A stretch of DNA of 64,000 nt. It comes from Frondihabitans sp. Leaf304. Lineage in GTDB: Bacteria; Actinomycetota; Actinomycetes; Actinomycetales; Microbacteriaceae. The stretch is taken from positions 711,363 through 775,362 of the forward strand of contig NZ_LMNV01000002.1 of NCBI RefSeq assembly GCF_001423105.1. The letters are read 5' to 3'. This document shows, one piece after another, positions 33,948-42,625 of this stretch. The translations under genes were made by a program, and so were the position numbers. Positions within the stretch are counted from its first letter, which is position 1; the number at the start of each line of letters is the position of its first letter. The notes under the pieces were generated by a model. The model was not told the origin of the DNA, ran no database searches, and was given only the letters and a program-made list of their open reading frames with translations.

Positions 33948-36900
33948 ATGGCTTCCGACCGAATCACTCGAGTCTCCCTAGTAGCTAACGTTTCCAACTA
34001 CGTATCCGGCATGAATCAGGCCGCAGCGGCCACCAGGGCGACGGGTACGGCTGCTGAGCGTTTGGCACAGCAGCGCGAGGCGTTCGACCGGCTCGGTAAG
34101 GGCCTCACGTCGCTTGGTGTCGTCGCGGCGGCGTCGGTGGCTATCTCGGTCAAGAAGTTTGCCGACTTCGATCAGGCGATCTCGAATGTTCAGGCCGCTA
34201 CCCATGCGTCTGCCGCAACTATGGGGCAGCTCCGAGACGCTGCGATCGACGCGGGTGCTAAGACGGTCTACTCGGCCACGGAGGCAGCGAACGCGATCGA
34301 GGAACTGTCGAAAGCTGGCCTGACTTCAAAAGACATTCTCGGCGGTGGTCTAGCCGGCGCTCTGAACCTCGCCGCAGCGGGTGGCCTCGAAGTCGCGGAC
34401 GCAGCTCAGCAGACAGCAATCACGCTGAAGCAGTTCAACCTCAACGGTAGCCAGGCAAGCCACGTAGCCGACCTCCTAGCGGCTGGTGCGGGTAAAGCGG
34501 TCGGTGACGTATCCGACCTTTCTGCAGCGCTCGGGCAGGCCGGGTTGGTGGCGAACCAGACGGGCCTCAGCGTCGAGGAAACGACTGGTGTACTCGCCGC
34601 TTTTGCCGACAAGGGGCTCCTAGGATCCGATGCCGGTACATCTCTAAAGACCATGCTGCAGGCTCTAGTTCCGCAGTCTAAGCAGGCCTCCGATGAGTTC
34701 AAGAAGCTGGGCATCAGCGCCTATGACGCTAGGGGTAATTTCGTCGGTATTGCCGACTTTGCTGGTCAGTACCAGACAGCACTCAAGAAACTGAGCCCTG
34801 AGCAGCAGGCCACCTCGTCCAAGATCATCTTCGGTTCGGACGCCGTGCGAGCTGCAAACGTGCTGTACAGCGAAGGTGCCGACGGCATCCAGAAGTACAT
34901 AAATCAAACCAATGACACCGGGTACGCGGCTGAGACTGCCCGGATTAAGCTCGACAACCTCAAGGGCGACATCGAGCAGCTTGGCGGCTCTCTCGACACG
35001 GCTCTCATCAAGACGGGCTCTGGGGCCAACGGTGCTCTTCGCGACCTCACACAGGGTGCTACCGGGCTCGTGAATGCGTTTGGGCAGGCACCGGCTGGTG
35101 TGCAGCAGACGGCCCTTGCGCTCGGGACGGTGGTGGCAGCGTCGGCTCTCGTCGGTGGTGGTTTCCTGTCGATGGTTCCCAAAGTTGCGGCAGCTCGCGC
35201 AGCACTCCAAACCATGAACGTGACCGGTACGCGGCTGGCTAAGGGCTTTGGTATCGGCGGTGGTGTCGTCGCTGGCGTCGCGGTCGCTACGGCAGCCTTG
35301 AGCGGTCTGGGGACCACGGCGAATCTGACTAGCGACCAGGTGTCGAAGCTGAACGCGGCTTCTAAGCTCGGTGACCTAAAAAGCCTGAACAGTCAGTTCA
35401 GCGGCGGCGGCGGGTTCTTTGACCTGGTGTCAGAGGAATCGAAAGGTGTTGGCGACGCGCTCAATTACCTGTCTGATTCGTCGCAGGAAGCCAACCGGAC
35501 GACTGGGGATCTTTTCGCCGGTGTCGGCATCGGGCTAGGTGACACGGGCCGCAGGTTCAAAGCTCAGTTTGGTCAGATCGGCACGACTCTTGGACAGTTA
35601 GCGGGCTCGGATCTTCCCTCGGCGGCGGACGGGTTCAACAAGCTGGTAAAGGCAGCGGGTGGTGGCGAAGACACGGCTCAGAAGTTGCTTAAGACGATGC
35701 CCGATTACGCGTCGGCACTGACTGACCTTGCAGCGGCATCGGGAAAGAATCTCTCTAAGCAGGAGCTGTTGAACCTTGCGCAGGGTAAGGGCGAGCTGGC
35801 GGCGAACCTGGCGACTACTGCAGCTAAGAAGCAGGCCGATGGGCTCGCGGACCTCTCGGGTACGGCTACCGCCGCTAGCGGTGACATTCAGGATCTCGCA
35901 GACGCGATCAGCAACTTTGGTAAGTCGCAGTTCGACGTGAACAGCACCACCCGCGATTTCCAGGCGTCGATTGACGATGCCACGAGCGCACTTAAGGAGA
36001 ACGGGCGCACGCTCGACGTCGGCACGGAAAAGGGCCGCGCGAACGCGGCGGCTCTCGACACGATTGGTTCGTCCGCCCTAGCGTCGGCCAGTGCGATCTA
36101 CACGAGCACCGGCAGTCAGAAGGCGGCGGCAGCGGCGGTCAGTAGGGGCCGTGAGGCTCTTATCGCTCAGGGCCAGCAGTTCGGCCTCACGAAAGGGCAG
36201 GCGGTTGCTTACGCCGATCGTCTCGGCTTGATTCCCAAGAACGTGAATACGGCTATCGGGCTGACTGGTGTCGCAGCAGCCACCCAGGCGTTGTTTGCTT
36301 TCAACGGCACCCTGAACGAGATCACTCGGGCTCGAACCGTGGGAATCACTGCGGTTCTCGCGGCCAATAAGACCGGTCTGCCCGTGGATGGTTCGTTCAA
36401 GGTGCCGGGCAAGGCCGTAGGCGGTTCCGTTCGGGGCCCTGGGACGTCGACTTCCGACAGCATCCCCACGCTGCTCTCTAACGGCGAGTTCGTTGTGAAA
36501 GCGTCCTCAGTGCACAAGTACGGGCTTGGAACATTGGTCGCGCTCAACTCGGGATCTCTGCCTAGGTTTGCTCAGGGTGGCCCCGTTGCTGTTGGTGCTG
36601 CCAAGCGGAAGCTAGACGACGCGGAGGCTGCTCAGAAGCGTTCTCAGGCTGACTACGACCGGCTTAAGTCGGCAGCAGCTAAGGGCCGGCTGGCGACCGC
36701 CAAGGCTCGCACGGCGGCTGCTGAGAAGGCTTTGAAGGCAGCGCAGGATGCACCTACCGGGGCTTCGTCCTCCGATCGTATTTCGTTCCGATCTACAGTG
36801 CGTGCGGGCGAATTCGACTCGGGCGAGGGTGTGCGTTCGCTCTACTCAATGGGCCAGGATGCGTCCGCGTATTCCTCCAAGACACGGGCCGCTTTCATTG

Positions 36901-37829
36901 CTCAGGCGAACCGCTCCGAAGTGCGCATGCTGAAGCTCGAGAAGGCATCCGACAAAGCCGGGGCAGCGGTCGAGAAGGCCTCTGACAAGCTCGGTGATTT
37001 GAAAGACAAGTCGTCGTCGTTGGCTTCGTCGGTGGCATCGAACCTTTCAAACCAAGGTGTCTCTGACTTTGGCTCGGCGTCGTCGTTCGCTCGAGGCCAG
37101 TCCCGAACGGCAGCCACTCTGAAGCAGCTTGCACCGATCCTCGAGAAGCTCAGGAAGAAGGGGCTCAGCCCCGCTCTAATCGCCCAGATTGCAGGGCTGG
37201 CACCCGTAGAGGCATTGCGTATGGCTAAGTCGTTTGATGCGCTCTCAGGGGCCGGTATCAAGTCGGTGAACGCCGACTACAAGTCGGTTCAGTCGACCTC
37301 GGCCGCGATCGGCAAGCAGGTGGCGGATGCGAACTACGGTGCCCAGATTAAGGCCGCTCAGACGGCCCTGACTGACGCCCGGAAAAACGCCAAAACGATT
37401 ACGACTGAGCTCAAAACTCAGGGGCTCTTGCTCCGGAAGGTCGTCGGTAAGGGACTTGGCCTCAAGGGCTACATGGCAGGCGGTTACACCGGGGTTGGCT
37501 CGGTCAATCAGGTGGCGGGAGTCGTCCACGCTGGCGAGTTCGTCGCAAACGCACGGGCTACAGCAAACCCCCGTAACCGGATGGTTCTTGAAGCCATGAA
37601 CCGGAACAGCTACCCCGGCTACTCCGGTGGTGGATACGTACGACCGGTCTACGTGCGAGGCGGTGTCGGGCTCGACGCCAAGGCCCTGGTGGAGGCGCTG
37701 AAGTCAGCACCCGGTGGTAACCAGTACACGCAGCAGAACAACATCACACCGATTCAGGGCGTGGACCCGCAGACGATTACCACGGTCCTTGGACGTGAAC
37801 TCTCTCGACAGATGATCGGAATGGTTTGA
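33948..37829 (+). CDS. Phage tail tape measure protein (TP901 family)
   Basis: 1293 residues. The N-terminal 400 residues match the TP901 tape measure core: KFADFDQAISNVQAATHAS, AIDAGAKTVYSATEAANAIEEL, then GTSLKTMLQAL and KIIFGSDAVRAANVL. A hydrophobic patch around 385-410 is typical. The C-terminal half has the recurring GGSVRGPGTSTSDSIPTLLS and NGEFVVKA segments, a second GGYTG...HAGEFVANA copy, and long Ala/Lys helices. The length would set a tail of ordinary siphovirus size. No tail tube, distal tail or receptor-binding genes accompany it, which is unusual. Confidence 0.93.
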   Translation: MASDRITRVSLVANVSNYVSGMNQAAAATRATGTAAERLAQQREAFDRLGKGLTSLGVVAAASVAISVKKFADFDQAISNVQAATHASAATMGQLRDAAIDAGAKTVYSATEAANAIEELSKAGLTSKDILGGGLAGALNLAAAGGLEVADAAQQTAITLKQFNLNGSQASHVADLLAAGAGKAVGDVSDLSAALGQAGLVANQTGLSVEETTGVLAAFADKGLLGSDAGTSLKTMLQALVPQSKQASDEFKKLGISAYDARGNFVGIADFAGQYQTALKKLSPEQQATSSKIIFGSDAVRAANVLYSEGADGIQKYINQTNDTGYAAETARIKLDNLKGDIEQLGGSLDTALIKTGSGANGALRDLTQGATGLVNAFGQAPAGVQQTALALGTVVAASALVGGGFLSMVPKVAAARAALQTMNVTGTRLAKGFGIGGGVVAGVAVATAALSGLGTTANLTSDQVSKLNAASKLGDLKSLNSQFSGGGGFFDLVSEESKGVGDALNYLSDSSQEANRTTGDLFAGVGIGLGDTGRRFKAQFGQIGTTLGQLAGSDLPSAADGFNKLVKAAGGGEDTAQKLLKTMPDYASALTDLAAASGKNLSKQELLNLAQGKGELAANLATTAAKKQADGLADLSGTATAASGDIQDLADAISNFGKSQFDVNSTTRDFQASIDDATSALKENGRTLDVGTEKGRANAAALDTIGSSALASASAIYTSTGSQKAAAAAVSRGREALIAQGQQFGLTKGQAVAYADRLGLIPKNVNTAIGLTGVAAATQALFAFNGTLNEITRARTVGITAVLAANKTGLPVDGSFKVPGKAVGGSVRGPGTSTSDSIPTLLSNGEFVVKASSVHKYGLGTLVALNSGSLPRFAQGGPVAVGAAKRKLDDAEAAQKRSQADYDRLKSAAAKGRLATAKARTAAAEKALKAAQDAPTGASSSDRISFRSTVRAGEFDSGEGVRSLYSMGQDASAYSSKTRAAFIAQANRSEVRMLKLEKASDKAGAAVEKASDKLGDLKDKSSSLASSVASNLSNQGVSDFGSASSFARGQSRTAATLKQLAPILEKLRKKGLSPALIAQIAGLAPVEALRMAKSFDALSGAGIKSVNADYKSVQSTSAAIGKQVADANYGAQIKAAQTALTDARKNAKTITTELKTQGLLLRKVVGKGLGLKGYMAGGYTGVGSVNQVAGVVHAGEFVANARATANPRNRMVLEAMNRNSYPGYSGGGYVRPVYVRGGVGLDAKALVEALKSAPGGNQYTQQNNITPIQGVDPQTITTVLGRELSRQMIGMV

Positions 37830-37992
37830 GTTGTCAGCACGCGAGCGAGTCGGGGGCTTGGATGCCCGAGATCGAAACAGCAGGAAAGAGGGAACGAGTG
37901 GGGAGCGTGCTGAGGAGTGGTGGGTAGTTGTAATTCAAAGGCAGAGGGATCCTTTGCTACTCAGGAGTCAGATTTGTCAGGCGCTTTTGGGT

Positions 37993-38691
37993 TCAACGAC
38001 CGAGTGCCTGTTGGATTCCGTCCAAGCCGAGTTCACCTGCATGGGTAAGAACCCCACCGGCGGCAGGAATTAGGAGCCGGGCGGCGGCGGCCTTCCACCC
38101 CGTCTTTTTTCCCCGTGACTGACCGGCAGCGGCCTGCAGCGCAACCCACAAGTCTTCTGCCTTGGCTAGGTAATCGAATTCATCACCCAACGCCTCGTCT
38201 TCGAGAGCACGTTCGATTTCACGGATCAATCGGACTAAGTAGGTCTGCAACTGACTCGACAGCGACGTGTCTTCAATGAGCAGGGTCTTAGCATCCGCGA
38301 TGGTCTTGCGAAGAAGATCCTGACCTCCTGCCGGCAGTACGCGGCGCGGAGTCATGTCCAGCAATGTGGCCAGCCCTGCAAGGTGGTCCAGGTCTGACTT
38401 CGGGAAGGCCACCCCGCCAGATGCCGCAGCTTGCCAGTGATTTGGATAGTTGAGAAGCATCTGCAACCAGGCGCTGACATACGTGTCGTAATGGTCGACG
38501 TCAGCGCCGGCATCCCCGAGGTCGTCTAGATCACGGCGTATTTGAAGCAGGCTTGCCATCGCGGCGAAGTACTCGCCGTCAGGCTCGGCTCCCGTTGCCC
38601 AGCCCCGAGTGACGTACGGCTCCCCGCTACTACCTTGAGCGCTGCTCCAAGCCCGAAAGATGGTTAGAAGCTCACGCGCCGGATTCCCCAT
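37993..38691 (-). CDS. Unknown protein at the end of the minus-strand block
   Basis: 232 residues, largely helical, with no domain I recognise. The last 30 residues (ARLLIPAAGGVLTHAGELGL) are hydrophobic and could insert in a membrane. It follows the GntR gene by 35 bp on the same strand and is convergent with the tape measure gene. Its reading frame overlaps a weak plus-strand frame that I do not consider a gene. It may be the regulator's main target or part of an immunity module. Confidence 0.65.
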   Translation of the reverse strand: MGNPARELLTIFRAWSSAQGSSGEPYVTRGWATGAEPDGEYFAAMASLLQIRRDLDDLGDAGADVDHYDTYVSAWLQMLLNYPNHWQAAASGGVAFPKSDLDHLAGLATLLDMTPRRVLPAGGQDLLRKTIADAKTLLIEDTSLSSQLQTYLVRLIREIERALEDEALGDEFDYLAKAEDLWVALQAAAGQSRGKKTGWKAAAARLLIPAAGGVLTHAGELGLDGIQQALGR

Positions 38692-38726
38692 ATCGAGATC
38701 TTAGGTTGAAGACCTAATGCAGAGGT

Positions 38727-39308
38727 CTACGAGACTGCCCTTTTCAATCGATCGGCAGAGACAGCGACGCCGGTCCAGTCGATCTTGCCCGCATCCTTTG
38801 GGGTGAGGAACTTGACCCTTGTGCGGAGCGGCAATTCGGCTGCGATAAATAGGTCGTTGCCGCTGGCAAGAACCGTCTCGCCGTAAGCATCGAGGAGAGC
38901 CAGGACACCGGCCGGGTCTTCATTTTTGATTGCTTTCTCGGCATCCGAGAGCGACTTAGCCACGGTCTTCTTCTGCGCCGTCGAGAGTCGGCCAGCGCTC
39001 CACTCCAATGCCAGAGAGTGCAGCCCACCAAGGTACTGATCCGCTTCGGCGTACACCTTCTCATCAGCCTCGGCGATGCGGGTGTACCGGTTCGGCTCCA
39101 TGTCAACCAAGCCCCAGTCGGCAAGTCGGGCGATGGCTTCACGCACAGGCGTGCGAGACACCCCAAGCCACTTGGTCAGCTCATCGTCATTGAGACGCTC
39201 ACCCGGCTCAAGGGTGCCATCCATGATGGCGGCGAGCATCTTGTCGAGTACGACATCGCGAAGGAGGCGGCGGGGTTCTGGGGAGACTATAGGTGTAGGT
39301 ACAGGCAT
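38727..39308 (-). CDS. GntR family transcriptional regulator
   Basis: About 193 residues. The N-terminal winged helix is clear: VVLDKMLAAIMDGTLEPGER, LNDDELTKWLGVSRTPVREA, IARLADWGLVDMEPNRYTRI. The C-terminal half is a helical, FadR-like but short sensing domain. The ATG at 39308 has no Shine-Dalgarno but a strong promoter ends 6 nt upstream, so translation is probably leaderless. It likely regulates the element's right-hand genes. GntR-type repressors are unusual as phage-type immunity regulators. Confidence 0.88.
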   Translation of the reverse strand: MPVPTPIVSPEPRRLLRDVVLDKMLAAIMDGTLEPGERLNDDELTKWLGVSRTPVREAIARLADWGLVDMEPNRYTRIAEADEKVYAEADQYLGGLHSLALEWSAGRLSTAQKKTVAKSLSDAEKAIKNEDPAGVLALLDAYGETVLASGNDLFIAAELPLRTRVKFLTPKDAGKIDWTGVAVSADRLKRAVS

Positions 39309-39343
39309 GAGCTCAGGATATACCAATGAGTATTTAAAGCCAA
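39309..39343 (-). promoter_or_regulatory. Leaderless promoter of the GntR gene
   Basis: Minus-strand TTGGCT (39338-39343), a 17-bp spacer and TATCCT (39315-39320), then 6 nt GAGCTC to the ATG. The spacing predicts a transcript starting at or next to the ATG. The -35 overlaps the end of the intergenic region just before the preceding gene's stop (39348). Confidence 0.7.
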
Positions 39344-39347
39344 AGTA

Positions 39348-39671
39348 TTAGCCAATCACATGATCTGGTTCCGGTTGGCTCCGGTCGATCAGATCCCAGA
39401 TGTCCTGTTCGTGCTGCAGCATCCAGGCCACCGCCGAATTGAGCGAGGCGAACGTCTTGAGCCATGGTCGCTTGCCGCCCTTATCTCGGCAGTATGCGTA
39501 GCAGTCCATCACGTACACGCCATGCTCTGAACGAGTGAGCACCCAGCCGAGAGGCGGAGCCGGCTTCTGCTGCACGACCCAAAACCCGAACGAACCGTGC
39601 GCGTATGGGTGCGACTGAGGCGGTCGGCTAAGAATTCGACTGATTGCTTCACCGCTGCCACTTACACCCAT
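39348..39671 (-). CDS. Small protein, unknown
   Basis: 107 residues, aromatic-rich: GSFGFWVVQQKPAPPLGWVL and MDCYAYCRDKGGKRPW. No domain recognised. The start at 39671 has no good ribosome site, so it may be translated by coupling to the membrane-protein genes upstream, 40 bp away. It sits between the membrane pair and the GntR gene. Confidence 0.5.
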   Translation of the reverse strand: MGVSGSGEAISRILSRPPQSHPYAHGSFGFWVVQQKPAPPLGWVLTRSEHGVYVMDCYAYCRDKGGKRPWLKTFASLNSAVAWMLQHEQDIWDLIDRSQPEPDHVIG

Positions 39672-39711
39672 GGAACGAGCTTGGGGAAAGCCACCGACAT
39701 TTCCACGTCGC

Positions 39712-40167
39712 CTAGTTTCGTTTCACTTTCAACTTGGCTCGCATACCACCGAATTCAAAGAAAAGCGGAACGCCGATGAAGGCCGCGGCGACTACGAGCA
39801 GGACGAGAAGTCCTATGATATCGCCCGAGCTGTTCGGGTGCTTTGCCTGGGCTGCATGTAGGACATTCATGAACTGAACGCACAGGAAGCCCAGGACGAC
39901 AAATCCGATTCGTTTAGACCAGTCAATGAGTTTCTTCGCCGTCTCGCCCGCTTGCTCTGGAAAAAGGGTATGCGCGGCCCGTATTACGTGCCTCTCCAGG
40001 ACGAGTTCGTCGCTACATAGCGCTTTGGCCGTTATCGACAGCTGAGTTGCGTATTCCCGCACGCTGTTCTCTAGCTGCGTTTGAGCTTCCCCTGTGAAGT
40101 TAGCCGGCCCAGTATTAGGCAGGGGCACCAAGATGCCAGGCACCGTGGACCCATCTTGAGTCGTCAC
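39712..40167 (-). CDS. Small two-helix membrane protein B
   Basis: 151 residues. A soluble helical N-terminus (to about 80, with LSITAKALCSDELVLERHVI) is followed by two hydrophobic segments (RIGFVVLGFLCVQFMNVLH and DIIGLLVLLVVAAAFIGVPLFF) and a basic tail. The GTG start overlaps the stop of the upstream membrane gene (GTGA), so both are made together. Not recognised as a known family. By topology it could be a membrane effector or sensor partnered with the OLD nuclease. Confidence 0.7.
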   Translation of the reverse strand: MTTQDGSTVPGILVPLPNTGPANFTGEAQTQLENSVREYATQLSITAKALCSDELVLERHVIRAAHTLFPEQAGETAKKLIDWSKRIGFVVLGFLCVQFMNVLHAAQAKHPNSSGDIIGLLVLLVVAAAFIGVPLFFEFGGMRAKLKVKRN

Positions 40168-40634
40168 TTATTTCTATTCCGATGGGTCCAAACCATCCGA
40201 AGCGCCAGAAACTGATGAGCGGCAGCCAGGAGGGCACCTAAATAGGCCGAGACTGTAAGAGCCAATTTCTGCAGGGTATCTACCCTGTCAAAAGGCAAAA
40301 ATACGGTGAACAGTGCAATAAGGACACAGATAAATACAAGATTTCTGAGAAGATGCTGCTCTACAAGGCTATAAAGCCTTGCTGAAATCCTGGATTCGGC
40401 CTCAAATGCCACTTGCAGCCGCTTGACTGAGTATCTGGACGCATCACTACGGGTCATCCACTCGGTTGTGTCGTCAGCTTCCGACTCAAACTCCCCCAGC
40501 GAGTCTTCGCTCAGCCGTTCGATGTGTTCGTCTCGATCCAATGACCCGTCCCGCGGCGGAGAAATCAAAACCCTGATTGGGGGCGACATCAACGCGTGAA
40601 TGAGTTTTCCATCTAGTGTGTGTTCGGTTCGCAT
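40164..40634 (-). CDS. Small two-helix membrane protein A
   Basis: 156 residues. An acidic soluble N-terminal part (1-95, with HIERLSEDSLGEFESEADD) precedes two hydrophobic segments (NLVFICVLIALFTVFLPF and LALTVSAYLGALLAAAHQFL) and a basic end. It overlaps membrane gene B by 4 bp. It follows the OLD nuclease gene by 128 bp on the same strand. No family recognised. Confidence 0.7.
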   Translation of the reverse strand: MRTEHTLDGKLIHALMSPPIRVLISPPRDGSLDRDEHIERLSEDSLGEFESEADDTTEWMTRSDASRYSVKRLQVAFEAESRISARLYSLVEQHLLRNLVFICVLIALFTVFLPFDRVDTLQKLALTVSAYLGALLAAAHQFLALRMVWTHRNRNK

Positions 40635-40762
40635 CTCGGAGCCCCGTTCCTGAGCAATTTCCTCGACTTTAGCGCCATCTCATTCGGTCGCAACGATTTT
40701 AAGCCCAAGCGGAGGTTGCAGACTTCAGCCTTTCCTAGCTCTCGAAAGTCGAACGCGTAGAA

Positions 40763-42580
40763 CTAGTTACCGTTTGCCTTCCCTATTTCAGCCGCCAGAC
40801 GATGGGCCATCTCGAGAGCATCCAGTCTCCACGGTGCAGAGGTCCAAGTGCGGCCCGACTCAGATGCGAGCTCGATGACCCTGCTCGCAATGAGTGTCTT
40901 CGATGGCTCAGACTTTCTCCCCATAACAGAGCCTTTTTTCAATGGACTCTTCGTGTCCGGAAGTTCCATAGCCAGAGTTTTACCCCCATAAAGGTCCGCA
41001 ACGGCTTGGCGAAGAAGATCGTGATGCACGTAATTTTCGATCGTATACGCAGCGGTCACCCAGGCTAAGCCAAACTCGTCGTTACGGAACTCATCTACAA
41101 CCCGTTGTTTCGTCTGGTTGATAGCTGTTCGCTGCGCGCCATCGATGTCGCTATCAATGACCACCGCAGCCTTTCGATTTATGGCTCTCATCTTGATGAA
41201 GTCGTCGACCTCGGGGTCATCAAAGCTCAGGTGCCTCAGCAAGGCACCCCCGTAGAACATGACGGAGTAGTGGGAACCTTCAACGAGATTGGAGTTTGCA
41301 AGCCTAATAAGCTCGCGAATATACGTCCGGTCGCTTGGGCCCTCTACCCAAACTAGGAAGTTGGCCTGAACCAAATCAGATGCCCGATAGCCTAAATCGC
41401 TTACAAGCGCTGCTCTTTCCCCAGGCTCAATTGCGGGCCTTGCTTGCGAGAAGCCATCGACGAGTTCTACGTGTGAAATGGACGAGCTGGCCGAATCTAG
41501 CAAATGGGCCGAGTGAGTTGAGGCTAGGAAGTGATTCGATGTCTGATTTCCGATGTAGGTCAGAAGCTTGCGCTGCAGCGAAGGGTGCAGGAACAGCTCC
41601 GGCTCCTCGATTATCACGAGCGTGTCCTGTGCGAGGGTTGACGCCACAGCAATCAAAACCAGATGCTCAATGCCGCTTCCCAAGTCGTGAAGCTCCCGAT
41701 CGACACCGTTTGTCTTGACGAACAGCTCTGTTCCTCTCGCGTTGGTGTCGATGCGAGCCTCGGCATCGTCGAGGACGTCTCGCACGAACCGGTTTATGGC
41801 CTCGTATCGGGGAGCGTCCCGCCTCCGGTTGCTGCTGTCGGGGTGAGCTAAGTTCTGGAGGCCCTTTATGAGCCCACGTCCTGAGACACTCTGTTGCTCG
41901 ATAAGATCGGTTTCGTCGTCATCAGCCGTGAGTTGGCGCGCAGCGGCGAGTTGCGTCACGGGAGGGAAAAAGCGCCAAGGATTGACGTGTTGGACCAGCC
42001 GCATCGCATCTCTCGAAGGACTTACGGATCCAAGGTTGCCGATCGACACAACTTGGCTAATCGTCTGACTTATTTCGGGAGTACGAAGGCTGTCGATCCG
42101 TTGCTGGAATACATCCCCGCGTAGCTTTGGGGTGCACCGGTTTTCCTCAATTACTATGTCGTAGTCAAACCAAACAACTCCGTGCGAACCGTGACTGAAC
42201 AAGTCGTACTCAAAGAACTCGCGGAGGTAAGGCTCGGAATTCGTCGTGCCGAGCGTAAACAGGTCCATAAGCTCATCCGTCAACCGCAATCCGATGGAAA
42301 CCACCAACGGTTGGTTGGTAGGCCACCCGTCGGGAAGTGCCCCGGCGATGTCGAATTGATGCTGATAGAAAGCTCCCTTTGAGACAAGCGGACCAAGTTC
42401 CGCAAACACTCGCAGGGCATTGCTTTTTCCGGCGTTGTTCTGGCCGGCAACGAGGTGCACGTTCCCGATTGGGCCAAACCTTTGCACCGAAGTGTGGCCA
42501 TAGCTTCGATAACCCGCGACACCCAGACCGGCAAAGACTTCCTGCCATCTCGGCAGTGCCTTTTCAGCGTTATCCCCCAT
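40763..42580 (-). CDS. OLD-family ATP-dependent endonuclease (AAA + TOPRIM)
   Basis: About 605 residues from its own ATG at 42580. The N-terminal SMC/ABC-like ATPase has Walker A AGQNNAGKSNAL (about residue 38), Walker B TLVIIEEPELFLHPS, and the switch-type FLASTHSAHLLD. The C-terminal TOPRIM domain has the Glu in VWVEGPSDRTYI and the DxD in VVIDSDID. OLD proteins are phage-interference or anti-phage nucleases (P2 Old, GajA of Gabija). No GajB-type helicase is nearby. The frame is also open upstream into comM, giving a possible 1102-residue fusion. The ATG has weak Shine-Dalgarno support, but TATCCT lies 6 nt upstream. Confidence 0.88.
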   Translation of the reverse strand: MGDNAEKALPRWQEVFAGLGVAGYRSYGHTSVQRFGPIGNVHLVAGQNNAGKSNALRVFAELGPLVSKGAFYQHQFDIAGALPDGWPTNQPLVVSIGLRLTDELMDLFTLGTTNSEPYLREFFEYDLFSHGSHGVVWFDYDIVIEENRCTPKLRGDVFQQRIDSLRTPEISQTISQVVSIGNLGSVSPSRDAMRLVQHVNPWRFFPPVTQLAAARQLTADDDETDLIEQQSVSGRGLIKGLQNLAHPDSSNRRRDAPRYEAINRFVRDVLDDAEARIDTNARGTELFVKTNGVDRELHDLGSGIEHLVLIAVASTLAQDTLVIIEEPELFLHPSLQRKLLTYIGNQTSNHFLASTHSAHLLDSASSSISHVELVDGFSQARPAIEPGERAALVSDLGYRASDLVQANFLVWVEGPSDRTYIRELIRLANSNLVEGSHYSVMFYGGALLRHLSFDDPEVDDFIKMRAINRKAAVVIDSDIDGAQRTAINQTKQRVVDEFRNDEFGLAWVTAAYTIENYVHHDLLRQAVADLYGGKTLAMELPDTKSPLKKGSVMGRKSEPSKTLIASRVIELASESGRTWTSAPWRLDALEMAHRLAAEIGKANGN

Positions 42581-42592
42581 GTCTTCAGGATA
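42581..42592 (-). promoter_or_regulatory. Possible leaderless -10 of the OLD gene
   Basis: TATCCT (42587-42592) followed by GAAGAC and the ATG at 42580. The same TATCCT-6 nt-ATG arrangement precedes the GntR gene. No convincing -35 is seen 17 bp upstream, so this is weaker. Confidence 0.4.
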
Positions 42593-42622
42593 GCTCCACA
42601 AATGTTTTTCGCGTGTTCTCTT

Positions 42623-42625
42623 GAG
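42623..42625. repeat. Right attachment core (GAG/CTC)
   Basis: Matches the left core at 27161-27163. On the comM strand it reads GTGTTGCGC-CTC-AAGAGAACA, with host on the left side and element on the right. Joining the element sides gives an imperfect dyad around CTC, as expected for a serine-integrase attP. Confidence 0.75.

Larger units (their letters stand above)
27164..42625. mobile_element. 15.46-kb integrative element, probable phage satellite
   Basis: The borders are fixed by reconstruction of comM: host ComM codons resume exactly on either side of a shared CTC. The element has a visibly lower GC content than its surroundings, especially at 39.3-42.6 kb. Plus-strand contents in order: serine integrase, small genes, tRNA-Arg, AAA ATPase with iteron-like repeats, HTH protein, unknown gene, P27-like small terminase, tape measure protein. 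The right third is on the minus strand: two unknown genes, a GntR regulator, two small membrane proteins and an OLD-type nuclease. No large terminase, portal, capsid, protease, tail tube, baseplate or lysis gene is visible, so it cannot be a complete prophage. A phage satellite or a deletion-derived prophage are the alternatives. Confidence 0.85.

Noticed and set aside
37936-37956. CAAAGG/CCTTTG hairpin between the tape measure gene and the convergent gene
   Set aside because: Only a 6-bp stem with a 9-nt loop and no T-run; too weak to call as a terminator.
37831-38073. Plus-strand frame (80 codons) starting TTG right after the tape measure stop
   Set aside because: Position suggests a remnant of a downstream tail gene, but it has no tail-protein motif and overlaps the 3' end of the convergent gene.
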